The translations under genes and the position numbers were made by a program. From contig NZ_DATGKU010000099.1 in NCBI RefSeq assembly GCF_035294505.1, positions 1-21,623 on the forward strand: a stretch of 21,623 bases of DNA, in the 5' to 3' direction. Every line of letters starts with the position of its first letter. Within the stretch, counting starts at the first letter, position 1. Below the pieces are notes generated by a model. It searched no databases. It had not been told where the DNA came from and was given only the letters and a program-made list of their open reading frames with translations. The stretch is from Chthonomonas sp035294505. GTDB taxonomy: Bacteria > Armatimonadota > Chthonomonadetes > Chthonomonadales > Chthonomonadaceae. This document shows, one piece after another, positions 15,184-21,482 of this stretch.

Positions 15184-15999
15184 TTAGCGATCTTCTCGTT
15201 GCCGGTGCAAGGTTAAGAAGTCCTTCAGATCGGCAAGTGAGTAGTGCTCTTTTGTTCGCAGACGCCCCTTACGCTGCTCATGGAAAAGGGCCCACCGGAG
15301 AAGCCATCGGTTCTGCATCAAAAAACGCTCACGTCGCGCACGCAGAGACAAGCGCCGCCCTTGTCGTGGTAGTGCTGCCATCATGCTGTCCTGTGCCAGT
15401 GCAGAAGATCGCCGACGCCGACGCTTCGTCGAAGGCGATTTCGCTTCTTCAAGTTTGGAAGCCGCCTTCTTAGCACTCCGACGCGCCAGCATCCCTTCCG
15501 TTAACAGCGTCCCCATCATCAGATCGGCCAACGGAAAGAGCACACAGAAGTTCCAACGGTGGTAGCGGTGATGCAGTTTATGGTGCGTCCGCAAAAACTG
15601 AAACCATTGGAAGCGCTCGACAAAATGCCCCCGCGGAACATGAATGTTCCAATGGACATACTCGTAGGTAACAAAATAGAGTAGCATCGTCGCTAAAGCA
15701 ACCCATAAGGTGTGGTGGATAAGAAATCTATCCACAAGCCAGGCGATCGGCAGATGAGCAGCCAAAATGGCCGGCAGCGCGTAGGGCTTTAAAAGGACAT
15801 GATCGGGATGCCCGGTCTCCTGAAAATAGAAACTCTCATCGCCCTTATATCGCGTATGATGGACGAGCGTGTGCCTATGAAAGGCCTCCCGAGGAAAACG
15901 GGGGCGATGCATCCAACAGCAGTGCCAATACCACTCAAAAAAGCTTCCGTAGAGTATCCAAAAGAGCGCTGTGCCCAGTTGTGTCAAAAATGTGATCAT
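15184..15999 (-). CDS. Fatty acid hydroxylase / sterol desaturase-like protein with basic tail
   Basis: Probable membrane di-iron oxygenase of the fatty acid hydroxylase superfamily. Histidine clusters occur in the expected order: H31, HTLVHH (43-48), HWNIH (116-120) and HHKLHH (139-144), with hydrophobic segments around 5-22, 75-92 and 97-115. The catalytic part ends near 166. The remaining 105 residues are an Arg/Lys-rich, probably disordered then helical tail including RRRRR at 193-197, which I do not recognise in this family. The start at 15999 is well supported by aaaggaggt (16006-16014) six bases upstream. It precedes the GT-C glycosyltransferase by 31 bp, suggesting a shared envelope-lipid role. 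The exact reaction cannot be assigned. Confidence 0.78.
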   Translation of the reverse strand: MITFLTQLGTALFWILYGSFFEWYWHCCWMHRPRFPREAFHRHTLVHHTRYKGDESFYFQETGHPDHVLLKPYALPAILAAHLPIAWLVDRFLIHHTLWVALATMLLYFVTYEYVHWNIHVPRGHFVERFQWFQFLRTHHKLHHRYHRWNFCVLFPLADLMMGTLLTEGMLARRSAKKAASKLEEAKSPSTKRRRRRSSALAQDSMMAALPRQGRRLSLRARRERFLMQNRWLLRWALFHEQRKGRLRTKEHYSLADLKDFLTLHRQREDR

Positions 16000-16005
16000 C
16001 TCTCC

Positions 16006-16014
16006 ACCTCCTTT
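16006..16014 (-). promoter_or_regulatory. Strong ribosome binding site for the hydroxylase-like gene
   Basis: aaaggaggt on the minus strand, six bases before ATG at 15999. It is nearly a full match to the end of 16S rRNA and the strongest such site in the window. Confidence 0.75.
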
Positions 16015-16061
16015 AAAGCGGCCGCCGAGGTCATCTCAGAAGTACATCCTATACCCACGGC

Positions 16062-16096
16062 ATCGCTTCTCGGCGTAGATTTTACCCGAAAGCGAT
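16062..16096 (-). repeat. Inverted repeat in the hydroxylase leader
   Basis: atcgctt (16062-16068) pairs with aagcgat (16090-16096), and inside it tcgg (16070-16073) pairs with ccga (16086-16089). This gives an 11-bp stem with one bulged base and a 12-base loop. It lies between the zinc-ribbon and hydroxylase-like genes. It could be an operator, a leader hairpin or a weak terminator for the upstream gene. Confidence 0.45.
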
Positions 16097-16123
16097 TTTA
16101 ATAAGGCAATGGTACGGTCACTA

Positions 16124-16318
16124 TCAGTGAGGGTTACAGCAGCTCTCAAGATAACCACATCGGCGACAATGCAGCTTTGCTCCCATCTGCTCTATAGGAA
16201 TGGGATGATAGCACACCGGACAGCGCAATACTTCCTCCTCTGTCACGCGAGGGCTTGTAGCCACCTCAAGCTTCGTTTTTTCTGGCGTTTCTTCTAAACG
16301 CGCCTTGGTCTTCTCCAC
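16124..16318 (-). CDS. Small zinc-ribbon protein
   Basis: A 64-residue unrecognised protein with a Lys/Glu-rich first half and a C-terminal zinc ribbon: CPVC at 33-36 and CRRCGYLESCC at 51-61, ending in NPH. The two CX2C knuckles fit one structural zinc; the extra Cys60, Cys61 and His64 could bind a second metal. The start is taken as GTG at 16318 because ggaggg (16325-16330) lies six bases upstream. A longer reading from TTG at 16369 would overlap a possible -10 box. It is divergent from atpD and heads the minus-strand series ending at the beta-barrel gene. DNA, RNA or protein binding are all possible. Confidence 0.7.
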   Translation of the reverse strand: MEKTKARLEETPEKTKLEVATSPRVTEEEVLRCPVCYHPIPIEQMGAKLHCRRCGYLESCCNPH

Positions 16319-16324
16319 AGATAT

Positions 16325-16330
16325 CCCTCC
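16325..16330 (-). promoter_or_regulatory. Ribosome binding site fixing a GTG start
   Basis: ggaggg on the minus strand, six bases before GTG at 16318-16316. It selects the 64-residue form of the zinc-ribbon protein. Confidence 0.65.
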
Positions 16331-16357
16331 AATATGAGCGACTATAGAATCTTCTTC

Positions 16358-16366
16358 ATTATCCCA
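16358..16366 (-). promoter_or_regulatory. Possible extended -10 box for the zinc-ribbon gene
   Basis: GATAAT (16358-16363, minus strand, 5 of 6) is preceded by TGG, an extended -10. No good -35 is visible. It lies about 40 bp before the chosen GTG start. Confidence 0.4.
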
Positions 16367-16385
16367 CAAAAGCCCTCTCGCCCTC

Positions 16386-16415
16386 TTGCCATAACGGTTA
16401 TAAAACTGCTACAAT
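16386..16415 (+). promoter_or_regulatory. Promoter of the atpDC operon
   Basis: TTGCCA at 16386-16391 (5 of 6) and TACAAT at 16410-16415 (5 of 6) with an 18-bp spacer. Transcription should start near 16422. The ATG at 16414 lies within the -10 box, so translation from there is excluded if this promoter is used. Confidence 0.7.
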
Positions 16416-16482
16416 GATTGTGAACAGAGTCACAAACTTACTCGACACCCATTCTGCGAAACCGAAGGAGCAAAATTTCCGC

Positions 16483-17883
16483 ATGGCTATTGGACATGTC
16501 GTACAGGTGCAAGGACCGGTCGTAGACCTAGAGTTTGCACCGAATGAGTTGCCTGCCATCAACAATGCCATCAAGATCAAAGACCCTGCCCGTAACATTG
16601 ACCTTACCGTGGAGGCCGCCCAGCATTTGGGCAACAATGTGGTGCGCTGCATTGCCATGTCGAGCACCGACGGCCTTATCCGAGGCATGGCCGCAGAGGA
16701 TACCGGTCAGCCTATTACCGTGCCCGTCGGACGTGAGACTCTCGGCCGCGTCTTTAACCTGCTCGGTGAACCCATTGATGAAAAAGAGCCTGTACAAGCC
16801 AAACTACGATGGTCTATCCATCGTCCCGCTCCGGGCTTTATTGACCAAAGCAGCACTCAAGAGGTTCTTGAAACAGGTCTTAAAGTGGTAGACCTCCTTA
16901 CCCCCTTCTTAAAGGGAGGAAAGATCGGCCTTTTCGGAGGAGCCGGGCTCGGTAAAACGGTGCTTATCCAAGAGCTTATCTACAATATCGCCACCGAACA
17001 CGGAGGGTTCTCCGTTTTCGCCGGTGTTGGAGAGCGCACGCGCGAAGGCAACGACCTCTGGCTAGAGATGTCTGAATCGGGCGTCATCTCTAAGACGGCC
17101 ATGGTCTTCGGCCAAATGAACGAACCCCCCGGCGCCCGTCTACGCGTTGCCCTCTCCGCACTTACCATTGCCGAGTACTTCCGTGAGGAAGAAGGCCAAG
17201 ATGTACTTCTCTTCATAGATAACATCTTCCGGTTCGTACAAGCAGGTTCCGAAGTTTCGGCCCTTCTCGGGCGCATCCCTAGTGCAGTGGGGTACCAGCC
17301 CACACTCTCCACCGAAATGGGCGCTCTACAAGAGCGCATCACCTCCACAAAACGCGGTTCCGTCACCTCTGTACAGGCCATCTACGTTCCTGCCGACGAC
17401 CCCACCGACCCGGCCCCGGCAACCACCTTCTCCCACCTTGATGCCTACGTCTATCTTGAAAGACGTATCGCCGAAAAAGGCATCTATCCGGCGGTCGATC
17501 CGCTCGCCTCTACTTCGCGTATCCTCCAACCCCATATCGTTGGGGAGGAGCACTATGCTGTCGCACGGGGGGTTCAACAGATACTGCAGCGCTACAAAGA
17601 GCTTCAAGACATTATTGCCATACTCGGCGTGGACGAGCTTTCCGACGAAGACAAGCTCGTTGTCGCCCGAGCTCGGCGCATCGAGCGTTTCCTTTCTCAA
17701 CCCTTCCATGTCGCCGAACAGTTCACCGGCCTTCCAGGCAAATATGTGCCCCTGAAAGAGACTGTGCAATCCTTCAAAGAGGTTCTTGAAGGCAAGCACG
17801 ACGATCTTCCCGAACAGGCCTTCTATAACGTCGGCAACATCGAAGAGGCTGTTGAGAAAGCGCGCAAAATGCAAGGGAGCTAA
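16483..17883 (+). CDS. atpD: F-type ATP synthase subunit beta
   Basis: Catalytic subunit of F1, making ATP from ADP and phosphate. In the 466-residue form the P-loop is GGAGLGKT (152-159), with Leu where Val is usual. GERTREG (183-189) contains the catalytic glutamate, and LLFIDNIFRF (242-251) is the Walker B strand. YLERRIAEKGIYPAVDPLAS (324-343) follows in place of the more common VLSRxIAExGIYPAVDPLDS. The start is set at 16483 (MAIGHVVQVQGPVVD), where homologues begin, with aaggagc about a dozen bases upstream. A longer reading from 16414 would begin inside the promoter. It is followed after 2 bp by atpC; the genes for alpha, gamma, delta and the F0 subunits are not in the window. Confidence 0.97.
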   Translation: MAIGHVVQVQGPVVDLEFAPNELPAINNAIKIKDPARNIDLTVEAAQHLGNNVVRCIAMSSTDGLIRGMAAEDTGQPITVPVGRETLGRVFNLLGEPIDEKEPVQAKLRWSIHRPAPGFIDQSSTQEVLETGLKVVDLLTPFLKGGKIGLFGGAGLGKTVLIQELIYNIATEHGGFSVFAGVGERTREGNDLWLEMSESGVISKTAMVFGQMNEPPGARLRVALSALTIAEYFREEEGQDVLLFIDNIFRFVQAGSEVSALLGRIPSAVGYQPTLSTEMGALQERITSTKRGSVTSVQAIYVPADDPTDPAPATTFSHLDAYVYLERRIAEKGIYPAVDPLASTSRILQPHIVGEEHYAVARGVQQILQRYKELQDIIAILGVDELSDEDKLVVARARRIERFLSQPFHVAEQFTGLPGKYVPLKETVQSFKEVLEGKHDDLPEQAFYNVGNIEEAVEKARKMQGS

Positions 17884-17885
17884 CG

Positions 17886-18299
17886 ATGGCAGAGACGTTT
17901 CAATTCGATCTCGTCACTCCTGAAAGGCTTCTGCTTTCTGAACCGGTAAGACTAGTCAGTGCGCCCGGTGTGGAGGGTTCCCTTGGTATCCTGGCAGGCC
18001 ATGCACCTCTGCTCGCAGAGCTGGGCATCGGTGTTATTCGGGTCGAGCGCCCCAATGGCCAGGTGGAGCTGGTAGCGACTAGCGGCGGATTTCTACAGGC
18101 CACGCGCGACCGAGTGGTTATTCTGGCCGATACAGCAGAGCTGGCCTCTGAAATTGATATCGAGCGGGCACGCGCCGCTGAGGAGAAAGCCCGCCAATTG
18201 CTTGAGATTCCAGGAGAGCTTAGTGCCGAAGAGATACGCAAAATGATCGAGCGTGCCCAAAATCGCATTCGGGTCGCCCAAATGCACCAAGAACAATAA
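17886..18299 (+). CDS. atpC: F-type ATP synthase subunit epsilon
   Basis: Rotor subunit that couples and regulates F1. The N-terminal beta-sandwich (1-85) includes PGVEGSLGILAGHAPL, the family hallmark, and the C-terminal helical hairpin (about 88-137) contains DIERARAAEEKARQLL. The length of 137 residues is typical. It starts 2 bp after the atpD stop with gggag upstream, so the two subunits are translated together. A strong hairpin terminator follows 22 bp downstream. Confidence 0.96.
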   Translation: MAETFQFDLVTPERLLLSEPVRLVSAPGVEGSLGILAGHAPLLAELGIGVIRVERPNGQVELVATSGGFLQATRDRVVILADTAELASEIDIERARAAEEKARQLLEIPGELSAEEIRKMIERAQNRIRVAQMHQEQ

Positions 18300-18321
18300 C
18301 ATTACATTTCGGAACCGACCC

Positions 18322-18353
18322 ACAAGCCCCCTACCGTTCGGCAGGGGGCTTGT
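18322..18353 (+). terminator. Hairpin terminator after atpC
   Basis: Perfect 11-bp stem: ACAAGCCCCCT (18322-18332) with AGGGGGCTTGT (18343-18353), 10-base loop, then a T-rich stretch (tgcttggttctctttt). It lies between convergent atpC and rplA, so it may also stop the rplA transcript, although the minus side has no T run. Confidence 0.8.
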
Positions 18354-18384
18354 TGCTTGGTTCTCTTTTCGACATCGGCAGTCG

Positions 18385-19194
18385 TTAGCTATGCTCGGCT
18401 AAGCGTTGTACTTCAGTAGGGTCGACATGAATACCGGGTCCCATGGTAGAAGAGAGCGTAATGCGCTTCAGATACTTCCCTTTGGCAGAGGCAGGTCGGG
18501 CTTTAAGTAAAGCGGAAACCAAAGTGATGAGGTTGGCCTTAATCTGCTCGGCAGGAAAACTTGCCTTCCCTATCGGTGCGTGGATAATCCCGTTCTTGTC
18601 TACCCTATACTCCACACGTTTAGCCTGTTTGATCTCTCGAACGACCTGAGCTACATTGGGCGAGACGGTTCCGGCCTTTGCATTGGGCATGCGCTGTTTG
18701 AGTATCTGCCCCAATCGAAACACCAGCGGCATCACATCCGGGTCGGCCACCAAAATATCGCAGTTAGCTCCACCCTCTTTCTGAATACGCTCTACAAGGT
18801 CTTCGGCTCCCACCAGGTCGGCCCCGGCCGCCTTCGCCTCTTCGGCTTTTTCACCGCGAGCAAATACCCACACCACACGCGATTTACCCGTACCGTACGG
18901 CAGCGTTGTGGTGCCTCTCACCATCTGGTCGCCATGGCGGGGGTCTACTCCCAAGTTGATGGCGGCCTCTACCGTTTCGTCAAATTTCGCGGTCGCCTTC
19001 TGCTTCACAAGCTCTACAGCCTCATCCAAGGGGTACACGTCCCCGGATTTTATGTTCTTGGTGAGATCGAGAAAACGCAGGCTGTGTCGCCTTGGTCGAC
19101 TCGATTTCGCCCTCCTGCGGGCTGCAGTAGAAAGCCCGTGTTTCTCTTCTTCAGCACTCTCGGTGGTGGATACCACAACCTCTGTATCTGCCAT
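18385..19194 (-). CDS. rplA: 50S ribosomal protein L1
   Basis: Ribosomal L1, building block of the mobile L1 stalk and in many bacteria a translational repressor of its own operon. The family core begins near residue 41 and includes YPLDEAVELVK, NLGVDPRHGDQMVRGTTTLPYGTG in two halves, and the C-terminal LSSTMGPGIHVD. The 269 residues exceed the usual 225-235 because of an N-terminal extension (1-38) first acidic, then rich in Arg, Lys and Ser. The start is supported by aggaggag just upstream. It is the last gene of the tuf-to-rplA series; rplJ and rplL do not follow. Confidence 0.95.
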   Translation of the reverse strand: MADTEVVVSTTESAEEEKHGLSTAARRRAKSSRPRRHSLRFLDLTKNIKSGDVYPLDEAVELVKQKATAKFDETVEAAINLGVDPRHGDQMVRGTTTLPYGTGKSRVVWVFARGEKAEEAKAAGADLVGAEDLVERIQKEGGANCDILVADPDVMPLVFRLGQILKQRMPNAKAGTVSPNVAQVVREIKQAKRVEYRVDKNGIIHAPIGKASFPAEQIKANLITLVSALLKARPASAKGKYLKRITLSSTMGPGIHVDPTEVQRLAEHS

Positions 19195-19240
19195 TAATCT
19201 CCTCCTGTGGTCGTTACGGAGCCGTATAGGCCCCTCCCAA

Positions 19241-19645
19241 CTATTTTTTCTTCTTTGGTAAAACGAGTTTCACGGATGCAGGGGTCTCCCCGTCCAACGT
19301 CAGCTCTGAGGCACGCTTCCCAATGGCTAGCCAAATAAGAGCGACAACGGTCAACCCCCAAAGACCTAGCCCATACAAGATTCCGAGAAGGTAGGGCTGC
19401 CAAGGCTCGTGGGGTATTTCCCAATCCACCACCCGCGCGATGCAGGCAAGGCTTATAAGAGTGGTGAAAAGCGCTACCCACACGGACCAGAAGTAGAACC
19501 GCGCACGCCGCTTGTTCCTCTGATCGACTCCCACATGATAGACCAGATGATAATCTATTCGACACACCCACTCACGCACCATCCCCCATAGTACAGAAAG
19601 GACGGATAACACGGTCATCGAACAAGCGAACGGCTGTAGATGCAT
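19241..19645 (-). CDS. Unrecognised membrane protein between rplK and rplA
   Basis: A 134-residue protein I do not recognise. It has a hydrophobic N-terminal stretch (10-20), a basic segment (QRNKRRARF, 42-50), two predicted membrane helices at about 52-72 and 85-108, and a soluble tail ending in KKKK. Evidence that it is real: ggagag lies seven to eight bases before the ATG, it fits between rplK (31-bp gap) and rplA (46-bp gap) without overlap, and it has the charge distribution of a membrane protein. Membrane proteins are unusual inside the L11-L1 operon. Role unknown; a recent insertion or a factor linking ribosome or Sec genes to the membrane are both possible. Confidence 0.65.
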   Translation of the reverse strand: MHLQPFACSMTVLSVLSVLWGMVREWVCRIDYHLVYHVGVDQRNKRRARFYFWSVWVALFTTLISLACIARVVDWEIPHEPWQPYLLGILYGLGLWGLTVVALIWLAIGKRASELTLDGETPASVKLVLPKKKK

Positions 19646-19676
19646 AATAGAACTCTCCAGGTAGCCTCTATCGTAC

Positions 19677-20102
19677 TCAGCCCACGATCTCTAGCCCCAT
19701 CGAACGAGCTGTGCCCTCGATGATCTTCACAGCTCCCTCCAAATCCACTGCATTAAGATCGGGCAGCTTGGTCTGTGCGATCTGCAAAAGCTGCTCACGC
19801 GTTATTTTACCAGCCCGCTCATGGCCGGCACGCCCCGACCCTTTCTCAATACCGGCTGCCTTTTTCAGAAGATCGGTTGCCGGTGGGGTTTTCGTGACAA
19901 AGGTAAAGGAGCGATCCTCATAAATGGTAATCTCAACGGGAATCACAGAGCCGGCGTACTGTGCAGTCTTCTCGTTGTAGCTATCAATGAAGTTTTTCAG
20001 ATTGATTCCGTAGTGGCCCAACGTTGAGCCAACAGGCGGAGCTGGGGTAGCCTTTCCCGCCGGCAGCTGCAACTTCACCACAGCGGTCACCTTTTTTGCC
20101 AT
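19677..20102 (-). CDS. rplK: 50S ribosomal protein L11
   Basis: L11 forms the GTPase-associated centre with 23S rRNA. At 141 residues it is full length: N-terminal domain with KLQLPAGKATPAPPVG, then TIYEDRSFTFVTKTPPA, and the C-terminal rRNA-binding domain ending GTARSMGLEIVG. The loop normally written PPVGPALGQHG reads PPVGSTLGHYG (22-32), with Ser26 replacing a proline near the thiopeptide binding site. A ribosome site (gaggaagaagga) lies directly upstream. It is downstream of nusG, as in most bacteria. Confidence 0.96.
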   Translation of the reverse strand: MAKKVTAVVKLQLPAGKATPAPPVGSTLGHYGINLKNFIDSYNEKTAQYAGSVIPVEITIYEDRSFTFVTKTPPATDLLKKAAGIEKGSGRAGHERAGKITREQLLQIAQTKLPDLNAVDLEGAVKIIEGTARSMGLEIVG

Positions 20103-20141
20103 TCCTTCTTCCTCGCTTTAGAACTCTTGTTTAAACTGAAC

Positions 20142-20723
20142 TTAATCCAAGCGCTCGATCTGCTGAAAATCCAGCTCGACCGGTGTATCCCGTCCAAAGA
20201 TGGAGATGAGCACGCGCACCTTTTCCTTGTCCGGATGAACCTCTTCGATGGTACCTGTAAAGTCGGTAAACGGTCCGGAAACCACGCGGATCACCTCACC
20301 CTTTTCAAAACGCACCACCGGCGTAGGTGCGGCTCCCTCGGCAGTATTCAGAAGAGCCTGAACCTCATGTTCCTGAAGCGGTACCGGCTTACCGCCTGGC
20401 GGTATGAAATCTATCACACCTGTCGTGGATTTCACGAGATACCAGGTATCGTTATCCAGCACCATTTCGATCAATACATAGCCTGGATAGAGCTTGCGCT
20501 TGACCTCCATCTTCTTTCCGCCCCGCGAGCGAAGCTCGACCTCCGTCGGAACCAGAATCCGACCTATTTTGTCGTCGAGATTCATCGACTCGGCACGACG
20601 CTGGATATTGGTCATCACCTTGTTTTCATGACCGGTGTAAACATACACCGCGTACCACTGTTTTTGCATAGGCACCTGTTGTGTCACAAAAAGGTCACCC
20701 TCAAACGCTTCCTGGCCTCTCAT
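20142..20723 (-). CDS. nusG: Transcription termination/antitermination factor NusG
   Basis: NusG binds RNA polymerase and couples it to Rho or the ribosome. The NGN domain begins at QWYAVYVYTGHENKV and includes KLYPGYVLIEM; the KOW domain (FEKGEVIRVVSGPFTDFTG and following residues) ends the protein. The ATG at 20723 overlaps the secE stop as ATGA and gives 193 residues. The ATG at 20669 gives 175 residues, the common length, with the N-terminus other NusG proteins have, but only a weak site (aggtg) before it. The overlap favours 20723 by coupling, but the shorter form is nearly as likely. Confidence 0.94.
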   Translation of the reverse strand: MRGQEAFEGDLFVTQQVPMQKQWYAVYVYTGHENKVMTNIQRRAESMNLDDKIGRILVPTEVELRSRGGKKMEVKRKLYPGYVLIEMVLDNDTWYLVKSTTGVIDFIPPGGKPVPLQEHEVQALLNTAEGAAPTPVVRFEKGEVIRVVSGPFTDFTGTIEEVHPDKEKVRVLISIFGRDTPVELDFQQIERLD

Positions 20724-20944
20724 TGTGGCAGAATATGTTTTATGAGCCAAGCAAACACGATATTCAAAATCCACATGTAGGCCCCAATCACCACCACCAC
20801 GGCAATCACTTGCCATGTCAGCCGATTAGCCTGTTGCCAGCTAGGCCAGGTGGTTTTCTTTAGCTCTTGCCATACCTCACGAATAAACACAATGGGGTTC
20901 TGGCTCGATTTAACCACCGAAAGAGGTTGTTTCTCAATCGCCAT
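20720..20944 (-). CDS. secE: Protein translocase subunit SecE
   Basis: Small single-span subunit of the SecYEG channel. It has the cytoplasmic amphipathic helix with the conserved ELKKTTWPSW (27-36) and one membrane segment at about 43-68. At 74 residues it is the short bacterial form. It lies between tRNA-Trp and nusG, the classical order, and its stop overlaps the nusG start. The 140 bp between it and tRNA-Trp hold no gene; distant arms GCGCCGC and GCGGCGT can pair there. Confidence 0.94.
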   Translation of the reverse strand: MAIEKQPLSVVKSSQNPIVFIREVWQELKKTTWPSWQQANRLTWQVIAVVVVIGAYMWILNIVFAWLIKHILPQ

Positions 20945-21084
20945 CTTGATGTCGCTCTTTTCCTTATCTTGGGGTTCATACGCCGCCTTTTGAGCTTAGC
21001 CCCCTCATGCGGGCACTGAGAGGAAGGGCCTCGGCCTTTAGCGGCGCAAACCCTCACTACCCACCTTTTGTCCCAAGGAGACAA

Positions 21085-21157
21085 CAGGGGCAGAGAGACT
21101 CGAACTCCCGACCTGCGGTTTTGGAGACCGCTGCTCTACCAACTGAGCTATACCCCT
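21085..21157 (-). tRNA. tRNA-Trp (anticodon CCA)
   Basis: Complete 73-base cloverleaf on the minus strand. The acceptor AGGGGTA pairs with TGCCCCT (one G-T pair), the anticodon stem gcggt/accgc encloses ctCCAaa (anticodon at 21124-21122) and the T loop contains ttcgagt. The discriminator is G. The 3' CCA is not encoded. Location between rpmG and secE is the usual one. Confidence 0.96.
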
Positions 21158-21199
21158 TCATCTATCTTTACGCTTTTTCTGTTGCTGCTTACACCAGTG

Positions 21200-21379
21200 C
21201 TAACGAGCCTCACGGTGAAGCGTGTGTTTGCGGCATGAAGGCTGTGGGCAGTATTTTCGCAACTCCAACCGCAACTGCTGGTTGTTATTTCCCGTTCGGC
21301 GGCGCGTTGTCGTGTAGTTGCGTGACTTGCACTCGCTGCAGGCCAGCACAACAATCACCCGCGCTTCTTTTTGTGGCAT
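21200..21379 (-). CDS. rpmG: 50S ribosomal protein L33
   Basis: A 59-residue protein found by reading the minus strand between tuf and tRNA-Trp. It starts MPQKEARVIVVLACSECKSR and ends KHTLHREAR, a clear L33. The first zinc knuckle is CSEC (14-17). The second is CPQPSC (44-49), CX4C instead of the usual CX2C, through a two-residue insertion. The start is supported by aaggag eight bases upstream of the ATG. The position tuf-rpmG-trnW-secE is the common one. L33 sits near the E site of the 50S subunit. Confidence 0.93.
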   Translation of the reverse strand: MPQKEARVIVVLACSECKSRNYTTTRRRTGNNNQQLRLELRKYCPQPSCRKHTLHREAR

Positions 21380-21438
21380 CCAGACCTCTCCTTAAGAAAG
21401 TCGAAACCGAATACACCATCTTATGAGGTTCAGCATAG

Positions 21439-21468
21439 AGGGAGGGCGATTGAACATACGCCCTCCCT
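21439..21468 (-). terminator. Hairpin after tuf
   Basis: agggagggcg (21439-21448) pairs with cgccctccct (21459-21468), a perfect 10-bp stem with a 10-base loop, 15 bp after the tuf stop. No T run follows on the minus strand, so it may be an attenuator or RNA-end stabiliser rather than a full terminator. Confidence 0.5.
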
Positions 21469-21482
21469 TCATAGTGCATCCC

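Noticed and set aside
16319..16369. TTG-start extension of the zinc-ribbon protein
   Set aside because: No ribosome site before TTG, and it overlaps a possible -10 box; the internal GTG has a good site.
16414..16482. N-terminal extension of AtpD from ATG 16414
   Set aside because: The ATG lies inside the -10 box TACAAT, homologues start at MAIGH-like sequence, and a ribosome site precedes 16483.
17326..17874. 182-codon open frame antisense to atpD
   Set aside because: Shadow of a highly conserved gene with biased codon use.
18580..19197. 205-codon open frame antisense to rplA
   Set aside because: Fully inside the L1 gene on the other strand, no ribosome site, and composition of a codon shadow.
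20127..20780. 217-codon open frame antisense to nusG and part of secE
   Set aside because: Covers two certain genes on the opposite strand; no family features or ribosome site.
21007..21426. 139-codon plus-strand frame across tRNA-Trp and rpmG
   Set aside because: Contains translated tRNA and is antisense to the real L33 gene.
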